Of a stretch of 55,976 bases of DNA, positions 16,805-25,977 are shown piece after piece (the first letter of the stretch is position 1; each line of letters opens with the position of its first letter). Position numbers and translations under genes: made by a program. This DNA comes from Collinsella sp. GTDB lineage: Bacteria; Actinomycetota; Coriobacteriia; Coriobacteriales; Coriobacteriaceae. The DNA lies in NCBI GenBank assembly GCA_019414565.1, contig DXLU01000019.1, positions 1-55,976 of the forward strand, in the 5' to 3' direction. A model generated the notes under the pieces. That model searched no databases, was not told where the DNA came from, and was given only the letters and a program-made list of their open reading frames with translations.

Positions 16805-18469
16805 ATGAAAGAAAAATTCCAATCGTTCGGAAAGGCAATGCTCGTTCCGATTACGCTCATTGCCATTTCCGGTCTCTTTTTGGGTATCGGTAGCGTTTTT
16901 ACGACCGAACTGACCCTTGTGTCCCTTGGCGTTAATTGGGACTGGTATGCCGCTTCGCCGCTCTTTACGTTCTTCTCGGTATTTAAGGGTCTCGGCGAGG
17001 TAATCATTGGAAACCTCGGTGTTTTGTTTGCCGTCGGCTGCGCCTTCTCCTTGTCTCGCAAAGAGAAGGGCTGGGCTGCCTTTTCTGCCCTTGTCTGCTA
17101 TCTCACCATGCTCAAGACGGTTGAGATTCTGCTTGGAGCAGCTGGCTTGGCTGCCGACAATACAACGGTGGAAGCTCTTCAGAAGGTCGGCCTTACGTCC
17201 ATTCAGGCGAGTGAGCAGTCCGCACTCTACACTACCTCGCTCGGCTTTTTTGGCTACAGCTCTGGTGTCTTTGGCGGCATTATCGTGGGCTGCCTGGTCG
17301 CCTGGATCACCGGCCGTTTTTACAAGACCAAGCTTCCAACGGCGCTGGCGTTTTTTGCGGGCAGTCGAACGGTTCCCATTGTATCGCTGGTCGCCGGTGG
17401 CGTCCTGGGCGGCATCATGTACTTCGTTTGGCCCGTCATCGGTGGATGCTTCTCGGGTATTGCGACGTTCGTGAAAGGCTCCGGTCTGGTCGGTACGTTT
17501 GTCTATCGCTGGGTGCTCGAGAGCCTTGTGCCGTTTGGCTTGCATCCGCTGCTCGAGACGCCCATGTATTGGACTGAGCTTGGCGGCTCCATGGTCGTCG
17601 ACGGAACGCGCGTGGTGGGCAATAGCGCTATTCAGCTTGCACAGCTCGCTTCTCCCAGTAGCGACAAGCTCTTGGTTAGGGCCTTCATGGCTGGCTATGG
17701 CATTAACGATTACGCGTTGTTCCCGGGCATCGCCCTTGCTATGTGGTCTTGTGCCAAGCCCCAGAACCGCAAGAAGGTTGCTGGTCTTTTAATCCCCACA
17801 GTGATTTCGACTGTTTTCTTTGGCGTTACGGAGCCTATTCTCTTTACGTTCCTGTTTGCCGCCCCCTGGCTCTACTTTGGCGTTTACGCTCCGCTTTCCG
17901 GACTGGGTGAAGTTCTCTCGGAGGCAATGGGCGTTTCGGTGTACCAGGGAAATATCAAGGACCTGATCCCATTCTTATTCCGCCCCGAGAAGCTTAATCT
18001 GCTTCCGTACCTTATTCTGCTCCCCGCCTTTTTCCTGGCAGCTTTCTTCCTCTTCCGGTTCTTTATTACTAAGTTCGATATCAAGACGCCCGGTCGAGAC
18101 GATGGTGACGATATTGAGTTGATCAACAGCAGAGCCGAGTTCGAGGCAAAGGCCGCTGAGGCAAAGGGCGAGTCTGATAGCACTCCCGAGAAGGCAGTCC
18201 AGGGCCGTGCGACCAAGGACAGCGCGCTTGCTGTTGGCATTGTCGAAGCGCTTGGTGGAGCCGACAACATTGATGATCTTGACAACTGCATCTCACGTCT
18301 TCGCGTGATTGTCAAGGATGGTTCTAAGGTTGCAGACGACGAGGTGTTCACCAAGAATCTTGAAGCTATGGGCGTTATCCGCCTGAGCGACAAGGCAATC
18401 CAGGTCATTTACGGTCCTCGTGTCGGCGAAGTCGCTTCTGAGGTGCACGAAGTTCTCGGTGACGAGTAA
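16805..18469 (+). CDS. PTS EIIC-EIIB protein of the alpha-glucoside/glucose superfamily, lacking IIA
   Basis: The 554-residue membrane permease imports and phosphorylates a sugar. The EIIC part (about residues 1-430) has around ten hydrophobic segments plus the conserved GVTEPILFTFLFAAPWLY. A linker rich in Asp, Glu and Ala leads to a C-terminal EIIB domain with the phospho-cysteine Cys495 in LDNCISRLRV. No IIA domain is fused, so a separate IIA is required, plausibly the one at 7988. The ATG at 16805 has GAGGAGGG upstream. It is followed by a convergent RpiR regulator and then a GH4 enzyme, the classic set for a phospho-disaccharide pathway. Maltose-type glucosides are likely, but the substrate is not readable. 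Confidence 0.9.
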   Translation: MKEKFQSFGKAMLVPITLIAISGLFLGIGSVFTTELTLVSLGVNWDWYAASPLFTFFSVFKGLGEVIIGNLGVLFAVGCAFSLSRKEKGWAAFSALVCYLTMLKTVEILLGAAGLAADNTTVEALQKVGLTSIQASEQSALYTTSLGFFGYSSGVFGGIIVGCLVAWITGRFYKTKLPTALAFFAGSRTVPIVSLVAGGVLGGIMYFVWPVIGGCFSGIATFVKGSGLVGTFVYRWVLESLVPFGLHPLLETPMYWTELGGSMVVDGTRVVGNSAIQLAQLASPSSDKLLVRAFMAGYGINDYALFPGIALAMWSCAKPQNRKKVAGLLIPTVISTVFFGVTEPILFTFLFAAPWLYFGVYAPLSGLGEVLSEAMGVSVYQGNIKDLIPFLFRPEKLNLLPYLILLPAFFLAAFFLFRFFITKFDIKTPGRDDGDDIELINSRAEFEAKAAEAKGESDSTPEKAVQGRATKDSALAVGIVEALGGADNIDDLDNCISRLRVIVKDGSKVADDEVFTKNLEAMGVIRLSDKAIQVIYGPRVGEVASEVHEVLGDE

Positions 18470-18508
18470 AACGCGCAAGTGGCTTTCAATTGCATAGCGC
18501 AATTCCAG

Positions 18509-18556
18509 GGCTTGGCTTCCTATCGCATGATTTAGGGAGCCAAGCCTTCTTGTTTT
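18509..18556. terminator. Terminator hairpin overlapping the 3' end of the RpiR gene
   Basis: GGCTTGGCTTCC (18509-18520) pairs with GGGAGCCAAGCC (18535-18546, one G-U) and is followed on the plus strand by TTCTTGTTTT. The right arm encodes the last residues of the convergent RpiR gene, so the two genes share one hairpin. Confidence 0.7.
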
Positions 18557-19284
18557 AGATTGTCAAGGCAGATACTCAATAGTTCTTCGAATGCGAGAAT
18601 ACAACTTCCGGTAAAGCAGTTAGGCTTAACGTTCTTAAGATCCATTGGGTGATCGTCATGTATCGTAAAGATCGCGTCTGCCGTCTTGGCGAGCTCGCTG
18701 TCTTCGTTGCCGGTAAACGCGAGGGTCGTAATGCCCGCGTCGTGGCATGCCCTTGCGGTTTCCAGGATGGCTTCTGTCTGGCCCGATTTGGATATGAGCA
18801 TCATGCAGCTGAGCGTATTTCGGTTGGATTCGACAAACTGATCGGTTTCTAGGAAGTCCTGTATGACGGCCAAAAAGCCAAGTCCAACGAGCTTGGTCGC
18901 CATGTACTGCGCAACGATGCGTGAGAAGCCCTCTCCGTTTACTCCGATCATTCTGTTGCGATGCAGTGCGGCGATGAATACGTCTACATCTCCGGTGTGG
19001 CATACGAAGTGGACGCTACTGTCTTTGAGTGATTGATTCATTTCGCGGGAGACATGCTGAAGGTGCTTGAGATCGTACATCATTTCGCGGTAGCCACGGT
19101 AGCCGAGCTTTTTCGAAAGCCTGATGACTGTCGTCATGCTGGTAAAGCATGCCATGGCGACGGGTTTTATGCCAATATCATCGAGGGTGTCGATATTGTT
19201 GAGCAGGTATTCGAGTACGCTTTGCTCGGTTTCGGATAGCTTTGCGGCTGAGTAGAGCTTGGAAATCTGCTTTTTATCAACCAT
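18532..19284 (-). CDS. RpiR/MurR-family transcriptional regulator
   Basis: This 250-residue sugar-phosphate-responsive regulator has an N-terminal RpiR-type helix-turn-helix (residues about 1-80, with MACFTSMTTVIRLSKKLGY). A C-terminal SIS domain (about 105-240) has IGVNGEGFSRIVAQYMATKL and MMLISKSGQTEAILETA, the latter holding the phospho-sugar-binding Ser/Thr loop. The ATG at 19284 follows GGGAGC; a longer frame to 19590 crosses the divergent promoter and is rejected. It is divergent from the GH4 gene and convergent with the PTS gene, so it very likely controls both in response to the phosphorylated sugar. Confidence 0.9.
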   Translation of the reverse strand: MVDKKQISKLYSAAKLSETEQSVLEYLLNNIDTLDDIGIKPVAMACFTSMTTVIRLSKKLGYRGYREMMYDLKHLQHVSREMNQSLKDSSVHFVCHTGDVDVFIAALHRNRMIGVNGEGFSRIVAQYMATKLVGLGFLAVIQDFLETDQFVESNRNTLSCMMLISKSGQTEAILETARACHDAGITTLAFTGNEDSELAKTADAIFTIHDDHPMDLKNVKPNCFTGSCILAFEELLSICLDNLKQEGLAP

Positions 19285-19395
19285 CGGTGCTCCCTTCCCG
19301 CCGGACGTGTGTGGCCGCTTCCGTTGCGTAAATAATAACTCCTTGGGGAATTCCTTTCCCGCCTTGCAGCCGGGGCGGGAAGCGGCCCTCCATGC

Positions 19396-19435
19396 TGGAT
19401 ACAATATCCATACACAGGCGAACCATGCAATATTG
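19396..19435. promoter_or_regulatory. Candidate RpiR operators in the divergent rpiR-GH4 promoter
   Basis: TGGATA (19396-19401) and TATCCA (19405-19410) form an inverted repeat with a 3-nt centre. A second palindrome, CAATATTG, lies at 19428-19435, about 25 bp before the GH4 start. Both are in the 175-bp divergent region. Confidence 0.45.
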
Positions 19436-19459
19436 AATGTGCTAATTGGGGGTTTCGAT

Positions 19460-20833
19460 ATGAAACTTACGGTCATAGGCGGCGGTGGCGTCCGCTCCAT
19501 GTTTTTGGCAAAGAGCATAGCCCAGCAGGCGTCATCGCTTGGAATCGATGAACTTGTGTTTATGGACAATGATCCCGAGAAGCTGCGCATCTACGGTGGC
19601 CTTGCCGCCCATGTCTCGGGCATGCTTTGCCCCGCGCTTAATTTTTCATTGACGGGCGATGCAGTCGAGGCCGTTAAGGACGCCGATTACGTGATCACGA
19701 CGATTCGCGTCGGTGGGGACCATATGCGCGTTCGCGATGAGCGCATTGCTCTCTCACATGGGGTTCTTGGCCAAGAGACGACTGGCGCAGCCGGCGTGTC
19801 TTTTGCCATGCGCTCCGTCCCTGCGCTTGCTTCGTATTGCGAGTTAATCAAGAAGTACGCAAAGCCGGGCGTCAAGGTGTTTAACTTTACTAATCCCGCT
19901 GGCGTCGTATCTCAGGCCTTACGCGATATGGGCTACGATTTTACTTATGGCATTTGCGATGCCCCCTCGGGCATGTTGCATCAGTTTGCCGAGTATAAAG
20001 GCGTTGATCCCACATCGGTTCAGGGCGAGTGCTATGGACTCAACCACCTCTCGTTCTTCCGCAATGTGACGGTTGACGGCGAGGACATCATGCCCGACTT
20101 GATCCACGACGACGGGGCATATGCTCATACGGATCTTAGGTTCTTCGAGAAGGATCTCGTTCTAAATCGCGGATGCGTGCCAAATGAGTACCTATACTAT
20201 TTCTACTATCGCGAGCGCGCCGTTGCCAACGTTCTCTCTTCGCCCCAGACGCGCGGCGAACTAATCGAAGAAATTAATCGAGAAATGACGAGCGAGCTTG
20301 CATCTATCGATATTGAGAACGACTTCGAAAAGGGCCTCGCGTGCTTTGAGAAGTGGTACGGAATGCGCGAAAACAACTACATGGCGGCCGAGACAGGTAT
20401 TCACCGCGACAAGCCGTGGACGTTTGACGTGTACGGCAAAGATGCTGGCGGATACGCAGGTGTTGCGCTCCGTTTCATGGATATTGCTCGCTCTGGCAAG
20501 ACGCAGCAGATGATCCTGTGCACCCCCAACAATGGCGCCATCCCCGGCCTTCTCGATACAGATGTCATCGAGTCAACGTGCGATATCTCCACCGATGGCT
20601 GTGTACCGCATCGCGTCGAAGCCGATTCTGTGCCCGCGGGAAACCTCGAATTGATTCGTCGCGTCAAGTACTACGAGCGCACCGTGGCGCGTGGCATCGT
20701 TAACCGATCGAAGCGCGACATTGTCGAGAGCCTCGCGATGCACCCGCTCGTTAATTCGTACTCCTTGGCGAAAGACATCGCCGCGCAGTACTTTGAGCTT
20801 AACCGCGACTACATCGACGGCTGGACAGACTAG
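19460..20833 (+). CDS. Glycoside hydrolase family 4, 6-phospho-glycosidase
   Basis: The 457-residue cytoplasmic enzyme uses NAD and a divalent metal to cleave phosphorylated disaccharides by a redox-elimination route. Seen motifs are the dinucleotide loop VIGGGGVRSMFLA at the N-terminus, the family signature NFTNPAGVVSQAL, and the metal site Cys191-Tyr-Gly-Leu-Asn195-His196. The GLNH form resembles phospho-beta-glucosidases more than GlvA-type alpha enzymes, but the assignment is unsure because the neighbouring EIIC looks alpha-glucoside-like. The ATG at 19460 has GGGGGT upstream. With the PTS at 16805 and the RpiR regulator it forms a complete import, phosphorylation and cleavage module. Confidence 0.9.
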   Translation: MKLTVIGGGGVRSMFLAKSIAQQASSLGIDELVFMDNDPEKLRIYGGLAAHVSGMLCPALNFSLTGDAVEAVKDADYVITTIRVGGDHMRVRDERIALSHGVLGQETTGAAGVSFAMRSVPALASYCELIKKYAKPGVKVFNFTNPAGVVSQALRDMGYDFTYGICDAPSGMLHQFAEYKGVDPTSVQGECYGLNHLSFFRNVTVDGEDIMPDLIHDDGAYAHTDLRFFEKDLVLNRGCVPNEYLYYFYYRERAVANVLSSPQTRGELIEEINREMTSELASIDIENDFEKGLACFEKWYGMRENNYMAAETGIHRDKPWTFDVYGKDAGGYAGVALRFMDIARSGKTQQMILCTPNNGAIPGLLDTDVIESTCDISTDGCVPHRVEADSVPAGNLELIRRVKYYERTVARGIVNRSKRDIVESLAMHPLVNSYSLAKDIAAQYFELNRDYIDGWTD

Positions 20834-20923
20834 TCTGGACGTTAAAACTAGAAATCATGGATGGGCGGACCGGCGTTTATATTGGCGCTCGTTCGCCCTG
20901 CCTAGTAAGAAAACGGGTATAGA

Positions 20924-21751
20924 GTGAACTTGCGAGAGAACTTCAATGTCTTTCTGGAATCGGGCGATCGGGCGAAGGGATGCCGGAGTGGCTGCACGAT
21001 GGCGTTATATATCCCCTTGTTTGTTATGAGCGCGCTTCAAATTGGTGTATCAAACGTTGCAACTGAGCTCGCCTATATCAATCCGTCCATTACGCTTATT
21101 TGCACTGTGGTCGCGGCCTTTTTAAACCTGCTTCTATCGAATGTGGCTTTTTCATTATTTGCCGTCGACCGGTCCAAAGAGACGGTGCAACCTGCTCGAA
21201 CCCCTCCGGTTTATCTCTTGGCCTCGACGGTTCCCCTCCAGATTTCTGGGGCGCTGCTAATTTATTTGGTTCACTTGATTTTATCGGCAATTGTAGTCTT
21301 TGCCTCGCTTGCGAGCAGCCAGCTCGGGGTGTTGTGCTCGCTTGTGGTGGCAGTAATCGTGACGCTTCTTTCCGCGTCGTTCGTATTCGTGTTAATTGAA
21401 GATGCGGACGTGGAGCAGAGGGGACTACGAGGCATTCGGTTTGCACCACGCTACATCATGCGTTCGGTCACGGTGCTTCGTTCCTCCTGCAGGGAAATCG
21501 CGCGTCCTGCAACGCTGCTGGTGGCATGGAACCTGGTTGCAAGTTGCGCTATCCAGGTTCTTGTTGGATGGGTAGTTTCGAGTGCGGCGCTGCCGTCGGC
21601 ACTTTCAGTGACGGCGCTTGTACATGAGGGACTTTATTATGGGGCGTTTGCTTATATGCTGCTTTTGCTAGTTCATTGTGCGGTTGCGAGTTGGCTCGAA
21701 ATTGACGTGCTCATGGGGGTGTCCTTGTGCGTATCCGAGCAGGCGCGATAG
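20924..21751 (+). CDS. Integral membrane protein of unknown function
   Basis: The 275-residue protein has about six hydrophobic segments (around residues 25-45, 50-80, 95-120, 125-155, 200-222 and 235-260) and short charged loops. No family motif is recognised. A GTG at 20924 is used because no ATG lies near; the ribosome site is weak. It follows the GH4 gene by 90 nt and could be co-transcribed with it. Base composition is lower in GC and less codon-biased than the flanking genes, consistent with recent acquisition or low expression. It might be a transporter component, but nothing in the sequence proves it. Confidence 0.6.
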   Translation: MNLRENFNVFLESGDRAKGCRSGCTMALYIPLFVMSALQIGVSNVATELAYINPSITLICTVVAAFLNLLLSNVAFSLFAVDRSKETVQPARTPPVYLLASTVPLQISGALLIYLVHLILSAIVVFASLASSQLGVLCSLVVAVIVTLLSASFVFVLIEDADVEQRGLRGIRFAPRYIMRSVTVLRSSCREIARPATLLVAWNLVASCAIQVLVGWVVSSAALPSALSVTALVHEGLYYGAFAYMLLLLVHCAVASWLEIDVLMGVSLCVSEQAR

Positions 21752-21860
21752 CCCGAAGATGAAGCCGCGTTTTCGACATTGAGTTTCTGCGTACCTTGCT
21801 TTCTAAGCAGAATTGGCGCGCCATCTGTTAACGATCGTTTTCCAAGAATTCTTTTGTTGC

Positions 21861-21889
21861 TCATTTTATAGACTTCTCATTGCTATAAT
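21861..21889 (+). promoter_or_regulatory. Extended -10 promoter of the MFS gene
   Basis: TGCTATAAT (21881-21889) provides a perfect -10 box with an extended TGn, and TCATTT (21861-21866) is a poor -35 at 17 bp. The MFS start is 38 bp downstream. Confidence 0.6.
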
Positions 21890-21926
21890 CGCCCACCGCT
21901 CTAGATGATCGGAGAGGTTTTCCTAT

Positions 21927-23123
21927 ATGGCTCAAACAAAGCAAGGTGGTATCGCACTCAGTCAGTGGCTCCCGCTTATCGGGCTCGCCTGCTGCGCGTT
22001 CGTGTTCAACACGTCGGAGTTTATGCCCATCGGCCTTCTGACTGATATCGCCGCATCGTTCTCGCTCACCGAGGCCCAGGCAGGCATCATGATCTCGGTC
22101 TATGCTTGGGGCGTCATGCTGCTGTCGCTGCCACTCATGGTGTTTGCCTCGCGCTTTGAGTTCAAGTGGATGCTGCTCGGCGTGCTCGCCGTGTTTTCTC
22201 TGGGTCAGTTCCTGTCCGCTGTGGCACCGACATATCCCATCCTGGTCTGTGCGCGCCTGGTGGTCGCTTGCGCACATGCCGTGTTCTGGTCGGTCGCCTC
22301 GATTATGGCCTCGCGCCTGGTTGACGCCCGCCACGGGGCGCTCGCCATCAGCATGATCGCCACGGGCTCGTCTATCGCGCAGATTTTCGGCCTGCCCCTC
22401 GGTCGTGCCATCGGCCTGGCCGTGGGCTGGCGCATGACGTTTGCCGTGGTCGGGGTCTTCTCTGCCGCCGCGGTGGTGTACCAGGCAGCGGTGTTCCCGG
22501 CCATGCCGGCGGGTGAGCGCTTTACCGTTAAGCAGCTGCCCGAGCTGCTCAAGAACCCGTTCCTGATCGCGCTCTACGCGGTCACGGTCTTTATGGCGAC
22601 CGGCTATTACGCAAGCTACAGCTATATCGAGCCCTTCCTGGCGCAGGTCGCGCACGTCGATGCGGGTGCCATCACCATGACGCTGACGGCGTTTGGCTGT
22701 TCTGGTCTGCTCGGAAGCTGGCTGTTTGGCCGCCTGTTCGATGGGCATCGCTTCCCGTTCTTGGCTATCACGCTCTCCGGCGTGCCGGTGGCTCTGCTGC
22801 TTATGGCCCCCGCAGCCTCGGCGCTCGTGTTGGTGCTTGCCGTCTGCGCACTATGGGGCTGCTGCGCCACGGCCTTTAACGTGGCGTTTCAGGCCGAGCT
22901 CATCAAGTACACGCCGGCGGACTCGTCGGCCGTCGCCATGTCGATCTTCTCGGGCCTGTTTAACCTTGGTATCGGCACGGGCACCGCGATCGGCGGAGCC
23001 GTGGTTTCGGGTCCCGGTATCGCTTGGATTGGCTTCGTGGGCGGGGCGATTACCGTCGTGGGCGTCATCCTCGCCATCACCGTACTGTTCCCGGCCATAC
23101 GCCGTGCAAAGCCCGTCGCCTAA
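21927..23123 (+). CDS. MFS efflux transporter, DHA1 family (SotB/YdhP-like)
   Basis: The 398-residue inner-membrane exporter has twelve predicted helices. The opening FVFNTSEFMPIGLLTDIAAS and the loop SRLVDARHGALAISMIATGS are typical of the sugar and drug efflux proteins SotB, YdhP and AraJ. The ATG at 21927 follows a GGAGAGG-type ribosome site and a good promoter at 21861. It is monocistronic, followed by an inverted-repeat element (23140-23204). Proteins of this branch export arabinose-like sugars, purine analogues or drugs; the actual substrate is unknown. Confidence 0.85.
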   Translation: MAQTKQGGIALSQWLPLIGLACCAFVFNTSEFMPIGLLTDIAASFSLTEAQAGIMISVYAWGVMLLSLPLMVFASRFEFKWMLLGVLAVFSLGQFLSAVAPTYPILVCARLVVACAHAVFWSVASIMASRLVDARHGALAISMIATGSSIAQIFGLPLGRAIGLAVGWRMTFAVVGVFSAAAVVYQAAVFPAMPAGERFTVKQLPELLKNPFLIALYAVTVFMATGYYASYSYIEPFLAQVAHVDAGAITMTLTAFGCSGLLGSWLFGRLFDGHRFPFLAITLSGVPVALLLMAPAASALVLVLAVCALWGCCATAFNVAFQAELIKYTPADSSAVAMSIFSGLFNLGIGTGTAIGGAVVSGPGIAWIGFVGGAITVVGVILAITVLFPAIRRAKPVA

Positions 23124-23139
23124 TCACGTTCCCTCATCA

Positions 23140-23204
23140 GTTGCGGTGGAATAGAGACTGTTTGCCCGGTTTATTGGTCTCAACAGTCCCTATTTCACCG
23201 CAAC
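23140..23204. repeat. Inverted-repeat element R3, copy 2
   Basis: Arms 23140-23162 and 23182-23204 are complementary at 21 of 23 positions and share GTTGCGGTGGAATAG with copy 1 at 13382. The segment after the shared part differs from copy 1 yet remains largely paired within this copy. It may also serve as the MFS terminator. Confidence 0.75.
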
Positions 23205-23276
23205 TTATTTTGGAGGAGGGGATGCACGGCAGGCATACAATGGATGGCGTTGTGTTGAGCTTACCGGGAGGCTGCT

Positions 23277-24653
23277 ATGTGGGCATACGAGACGACGTTC
23301 TATCAGGTCTATCCGCTGGGCTTTTGCGGAGCTCCGCGCGAAAACGCCGCGCCCGTTGCCGAGGATGAACTCGCCCAGGCTGCCAACGCCGCGCCTAACC
23401 CCGATGCTCCCATTATGAAAATCGCCCAATGGGCCGGCTACCTGCAGGAACTCGGCATCGGTGCTGTGCTCATTAACCCGCCGCTCGAATCCGACAGTCA
23501 CGGTTACGACACGCGCAGCCTGCGCCATATCGACCGTCGCCTGGGTGGGGACGCCGATTTTGCCGCCGTGTGCGAGACGCTGCATGCCCATGGCATCCGC
23601 GTGGTGTTCGATGCCGTCTTTAACCACGTTGGCCGCGGTTTTTGGGCCTTCCGCGACGTGCAGGAGCGCAAGTGGGACTCGCCCTACAAGGACTGGTTTC
23701 ACATTAGCTTTGACGGCGACTCCTGCTATGGCGACGGCTTTTGGTACGAGGGCTGGGAAGGCCATTTTGAGCTTGTGAAGCTCAACTTGCAAAACCCCGC
23801 CGTGGTCGATTACCTGCTTGAGTCCGTGCGTCGCTGGGCCGAGGGCTTTGGCATCGACGGCCTGCGCCTGGACGTTGCCTATATGCTTGACCGCGACTTT
23901 ATGCGCCGCCTACACTCCTTTACCCGTGAGCTCAAGCCCGGCTTTGTGCTCATCGGCGAGACGCTCCACGGCGACTACAATCAGATCGTCAACGACGAGA
24001 TGCTCGACTCGTGCACTAATTACGAGTGCTACAAGGGCCTGTATTCCAGCTTTAATTCGGTCAACATGTTCGAGATCGCCCATTCGCTGCACCGCCAGTT
24101 TGGCGGCGATCCGTGGTGCATCTACCGCGGCAAACATCTGCTGTCGTTTGTCGACAACCACGATGTGCCGCGCCTGGCGAGCATCCTTACCGACAAGTCC
24201 TGTCTGCGCCCCGCTTATGGCATGCTCTTTGGCATGCCGGGCATCCCGTGCGTCTACTATGGCAGCGAGTGGGGGATTCTTGGCGAAAAGGGCGGCCCCG
24301 ATGGCGATTGGGCGCTGCGACCTGCGCTCGATGAGCCTGCGCCCAACGAGCTGACGGCCTTCATCAAGCAGCTCGCGCACCTGCGCTCGGCAGACGACGC
24401 GGCGGCCCGTGCCCTCAACTATGGTGCCTATCGCAACGTGGTGATCCAGAACAAGCAGCTGCTGTTCGAGCGCGCCTGCGACGACGCGACGGTGCTCGTG
24501 GCGGTCAATGCCGTGAACGAGCCCTATACCTTTGGAGCCGGCGAGCTCAACGGCTCCTTTGCCGACCTACTTGCCGACGGCGCGCCCACAGTCGAGCTAA
24601 CGGGTGCCCTTGAGCTTGCACCCTACGAGGTGCGCTATCTGTTGAGGGCCTAG
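23277..24653 (+). CDS. Glycoside hydrolase family 13 (alpha-amylase superfamily)
   Basis: The 458-residue cytoplasmic alpha-glucan-acting enzyme lacks a signal peptide. It has the GH13 barrel regions: VVFDAVFNHVG (region I), GLRLDVA with nucleophile Asp199 (region II), VLIGETL with acid/base Glu228 (region III) and FVDNHD with Asp296 (region IV). No starch-binding domain is attached, and its overall form suits a neopullulanase or cyclomaltodextrinase-like enzyme working on imported oligosaccharides. The ATG at 23277 follows GGGAGG. It sits 3 nt before the glycosylase gene, so both are probably on one message. Confidence 0.9.
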   Translation: MWAYETTFYQVYPLGFCGAPRENAAPVAEDELAQAANAAPNPDAPIMKIAQWAGYLQELGIGAVLINPPLESDSHGYDTRSLRHIDRRLGGDADFAAVCETLHAHGIRVVFDAVFNHVGRGFWAFRDVQERKWDSPYKDWFHISFDGDSCYGDGFWYEGWEGHFELVKLNLQNPAVVDYLLESVRRWAEGFGIDGLRLDVAYMLDRDFMRRLHSFTRELKPGFVLIGETLHGDYNQIVNDEMLDSCTNYECYKGLYSSFNSVNMFEIAHSLHRQFGGDPWCIYRGKHLLSFVDNHDVPRLASILTDKSCLRPAYGMLFGMPGIPCVYYGSEWGILGEKGGPDGDWALRPALDEPAPNELTAFIKQLAHLRSADDAAARALNYGAYRNVVIQNKQLLFERACDDATVLVAVNAVNEPYTFGAGELNGSFADLLADGAPTVELTGALELAPYEVRYLLRA

Positions 24654-24656
24654 GCC

Positions 24657-25220
24657 ATGGCTGCGTCCGACGAGGGCTATCAACATATTGAGCATGGGTT
24701 TGAGCCCGTGTTCGACCAGCACTCGCGCGTTTTGGTGCTGGGGTCGTTTCCCTCGGTGCTCTCGCGTGCAAATGCCTTTTATTACGGCAACCCTCAGAAT
24801 CGCTTTTGGCGTGTGATGGCTGCGTGCCTCGGTGTGCCTGTGCCGCCCAACGAGGGCGATCCTTTGGCAAGCGGTGAGCCCGCGACGCTCGATGCCTCCA
24901 TTGCCGCCAAGCGGGCCATGCTGCTGAACGGCGGCGTGGCCCTGTGGGATGCAATCGAGGGCTGCGACATTAAGGGCTCGAGCGACGCGAGCATTCGCAA
25001 CGTTGTGCCGGCACATATCGAGCGCATTACCGATGCCGCGCCGATCGAGGTCGTTGTCTGTAACGGCGGTACGGCAGGGCGACTCTACAAACGCTACTTG
25101 CAAGATCGGACGGGGTTGCCCGCCGTCGTCCTGCCCTCGACAAGTCCTGCCAATGCCGCCTGGCGACTGGAGCGTCTTGTCGAGCGTTGGCACGAAGCCG
25201 TTGACTGGGCTGTTATTTAA
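24657..25220 (+). CDS. DNA-deoxyinosine (hypoxanthine) glycosylase, UDG superfamily family 6
   Basis: The 187-residue base-excision repair enzyme has LVLGSFPSVLSRANAFYYG followed by NPQNRFWRV, the motif that marks hypoxanthine-DNA glycosylases. A late motif, VLPSTSPANAAW, corresponds to the DNA-intercalation loop of the UDG fold. It should excise hypoxanthine formed by adenine deamination. The ATG overlaps the end of the GH13 message with only 3 nt between, so translation may be coupled; a functional link to the amylase is unlikely. The G/U-mismatch Mug type is the closest alternative. Confidence 0.85.
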   Translation: MAASDEGYQHIEHGFEPVFDQHSRVLVLGSFPSVLSRANAFYYGNPQNRFWRVMAACLGVPVPPNEGDPLASGEPATLDASIAAKRAMLLNGGVALWDAIEGCDIKGSSDASIRNVVPAHIERITDAAPIEVVVCNGGTAGRLYKRYLQDRTGLPAVVLPSTSPANAAWRLERLVERWHEAVDWAVI

Positions 25221-25221
25221 T

Positions 25222-25884
25222 TTAGATTTTTGTTTGAGCGTGGGCGCCCAGACGTTTCAGAACGCCTCGCCAGATCGGCGCGGGCACGGCTGGCTCGGCG
25301 CAAACCATGCCGTCGGCGTCGACGTTGGCGGCATTGCCGCCGCCAAGTCGCTGTGCATGCTCGACGGAGCAGCCCATGCGCACGGCGCCCACGAGCTTGT
25401 CCATGGCCTCCGAAAACGGTCGCCGCAAGAGTCCCATGCGCGGGGAATGGCGAAGCGCTGCGATGCCGCTGCCGGCGCAGATGGCAACGCCGCCACACCA
25501 CAATTGGTCATGGCGCTCACATGCCTTGTGCAGGCGAACGGCGGTCCCACGCGCCTGCTCAGTGCCCTCTTGTGCGGCTCGAATCGCGGCATAGACGCGC
25601 GTTCCCGTACCGCCAAAGCGCTCAAGCGCCTGCTCGATAGCAGTCAACGTCTCATCGTCAGCCACATCTTCAATGGCCAGCACGATGCCATCGGCAACGC
25701 TGCCGGCGTCATTTGCCTTCAAGTCGACCGGGCGGGGGAGTGCGGTGCCGGAAAGTTGAGCATAGGCGGTGATGGCATCCTGCAGGTCCCAGAGCAAAAA
25801 ATCAAGATCGGCGCTATTGGGAATACTGATATACGCAATGGTGTGCAGTGTTTTTGGTAAGTCGCCGCGCGCGGTCGTCTCCAT
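25222..25884 (-). CDS. Flavodoxin-fold-like protein (tentative)
   Basis: The 220-residue soluble protein is not firmly recognised. Its second half (LHKACERHDQLWCGGVAICA, then SPRMGLLRRPFSEAMDKL) resembles the C-terminal half of small flavodoxin-like or NADPH-FMN-reductase-like proteins, in which a WxGGxxxGxG loop is followed by a helix. The expected N-terminal phosphate-binding loop is not obvious. The gene is convergent with the glycosylase gene (stop codons 1 nt apart) and divergent from the aminotransferase at 25978. No operon partner suggests a role. Confidence 0.45.
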   Translation of the reverse strand: METTARGDLPKTLHTIAYISIPNSADLDFLLWDLQDAITAYAQLSGTALPRPVDLKANDAGSVADGIVLAIEDVADDETLTAIEQALERFGGTGTRVYAAIRAAQEGTEQARGTAVRLHKACERHDQLWCGGVAICAGSGIAALRHSPRMGLLRRPFSEAMDKLVGAVRMGCSVEHAQRLGGGNAANVDADGMVCAEPAVPAPIWRGVLKRLGAHAQTKI

Positions 25885-25977
25885 GCCATCTCCTTTCCGG
25901 CTCGTTTCCGTTTAGGTTACACCGTCTGGTGGCGCCCCGCCGCGCTATCCTAGTGCAACCCTTATGAAAGGAACGCC

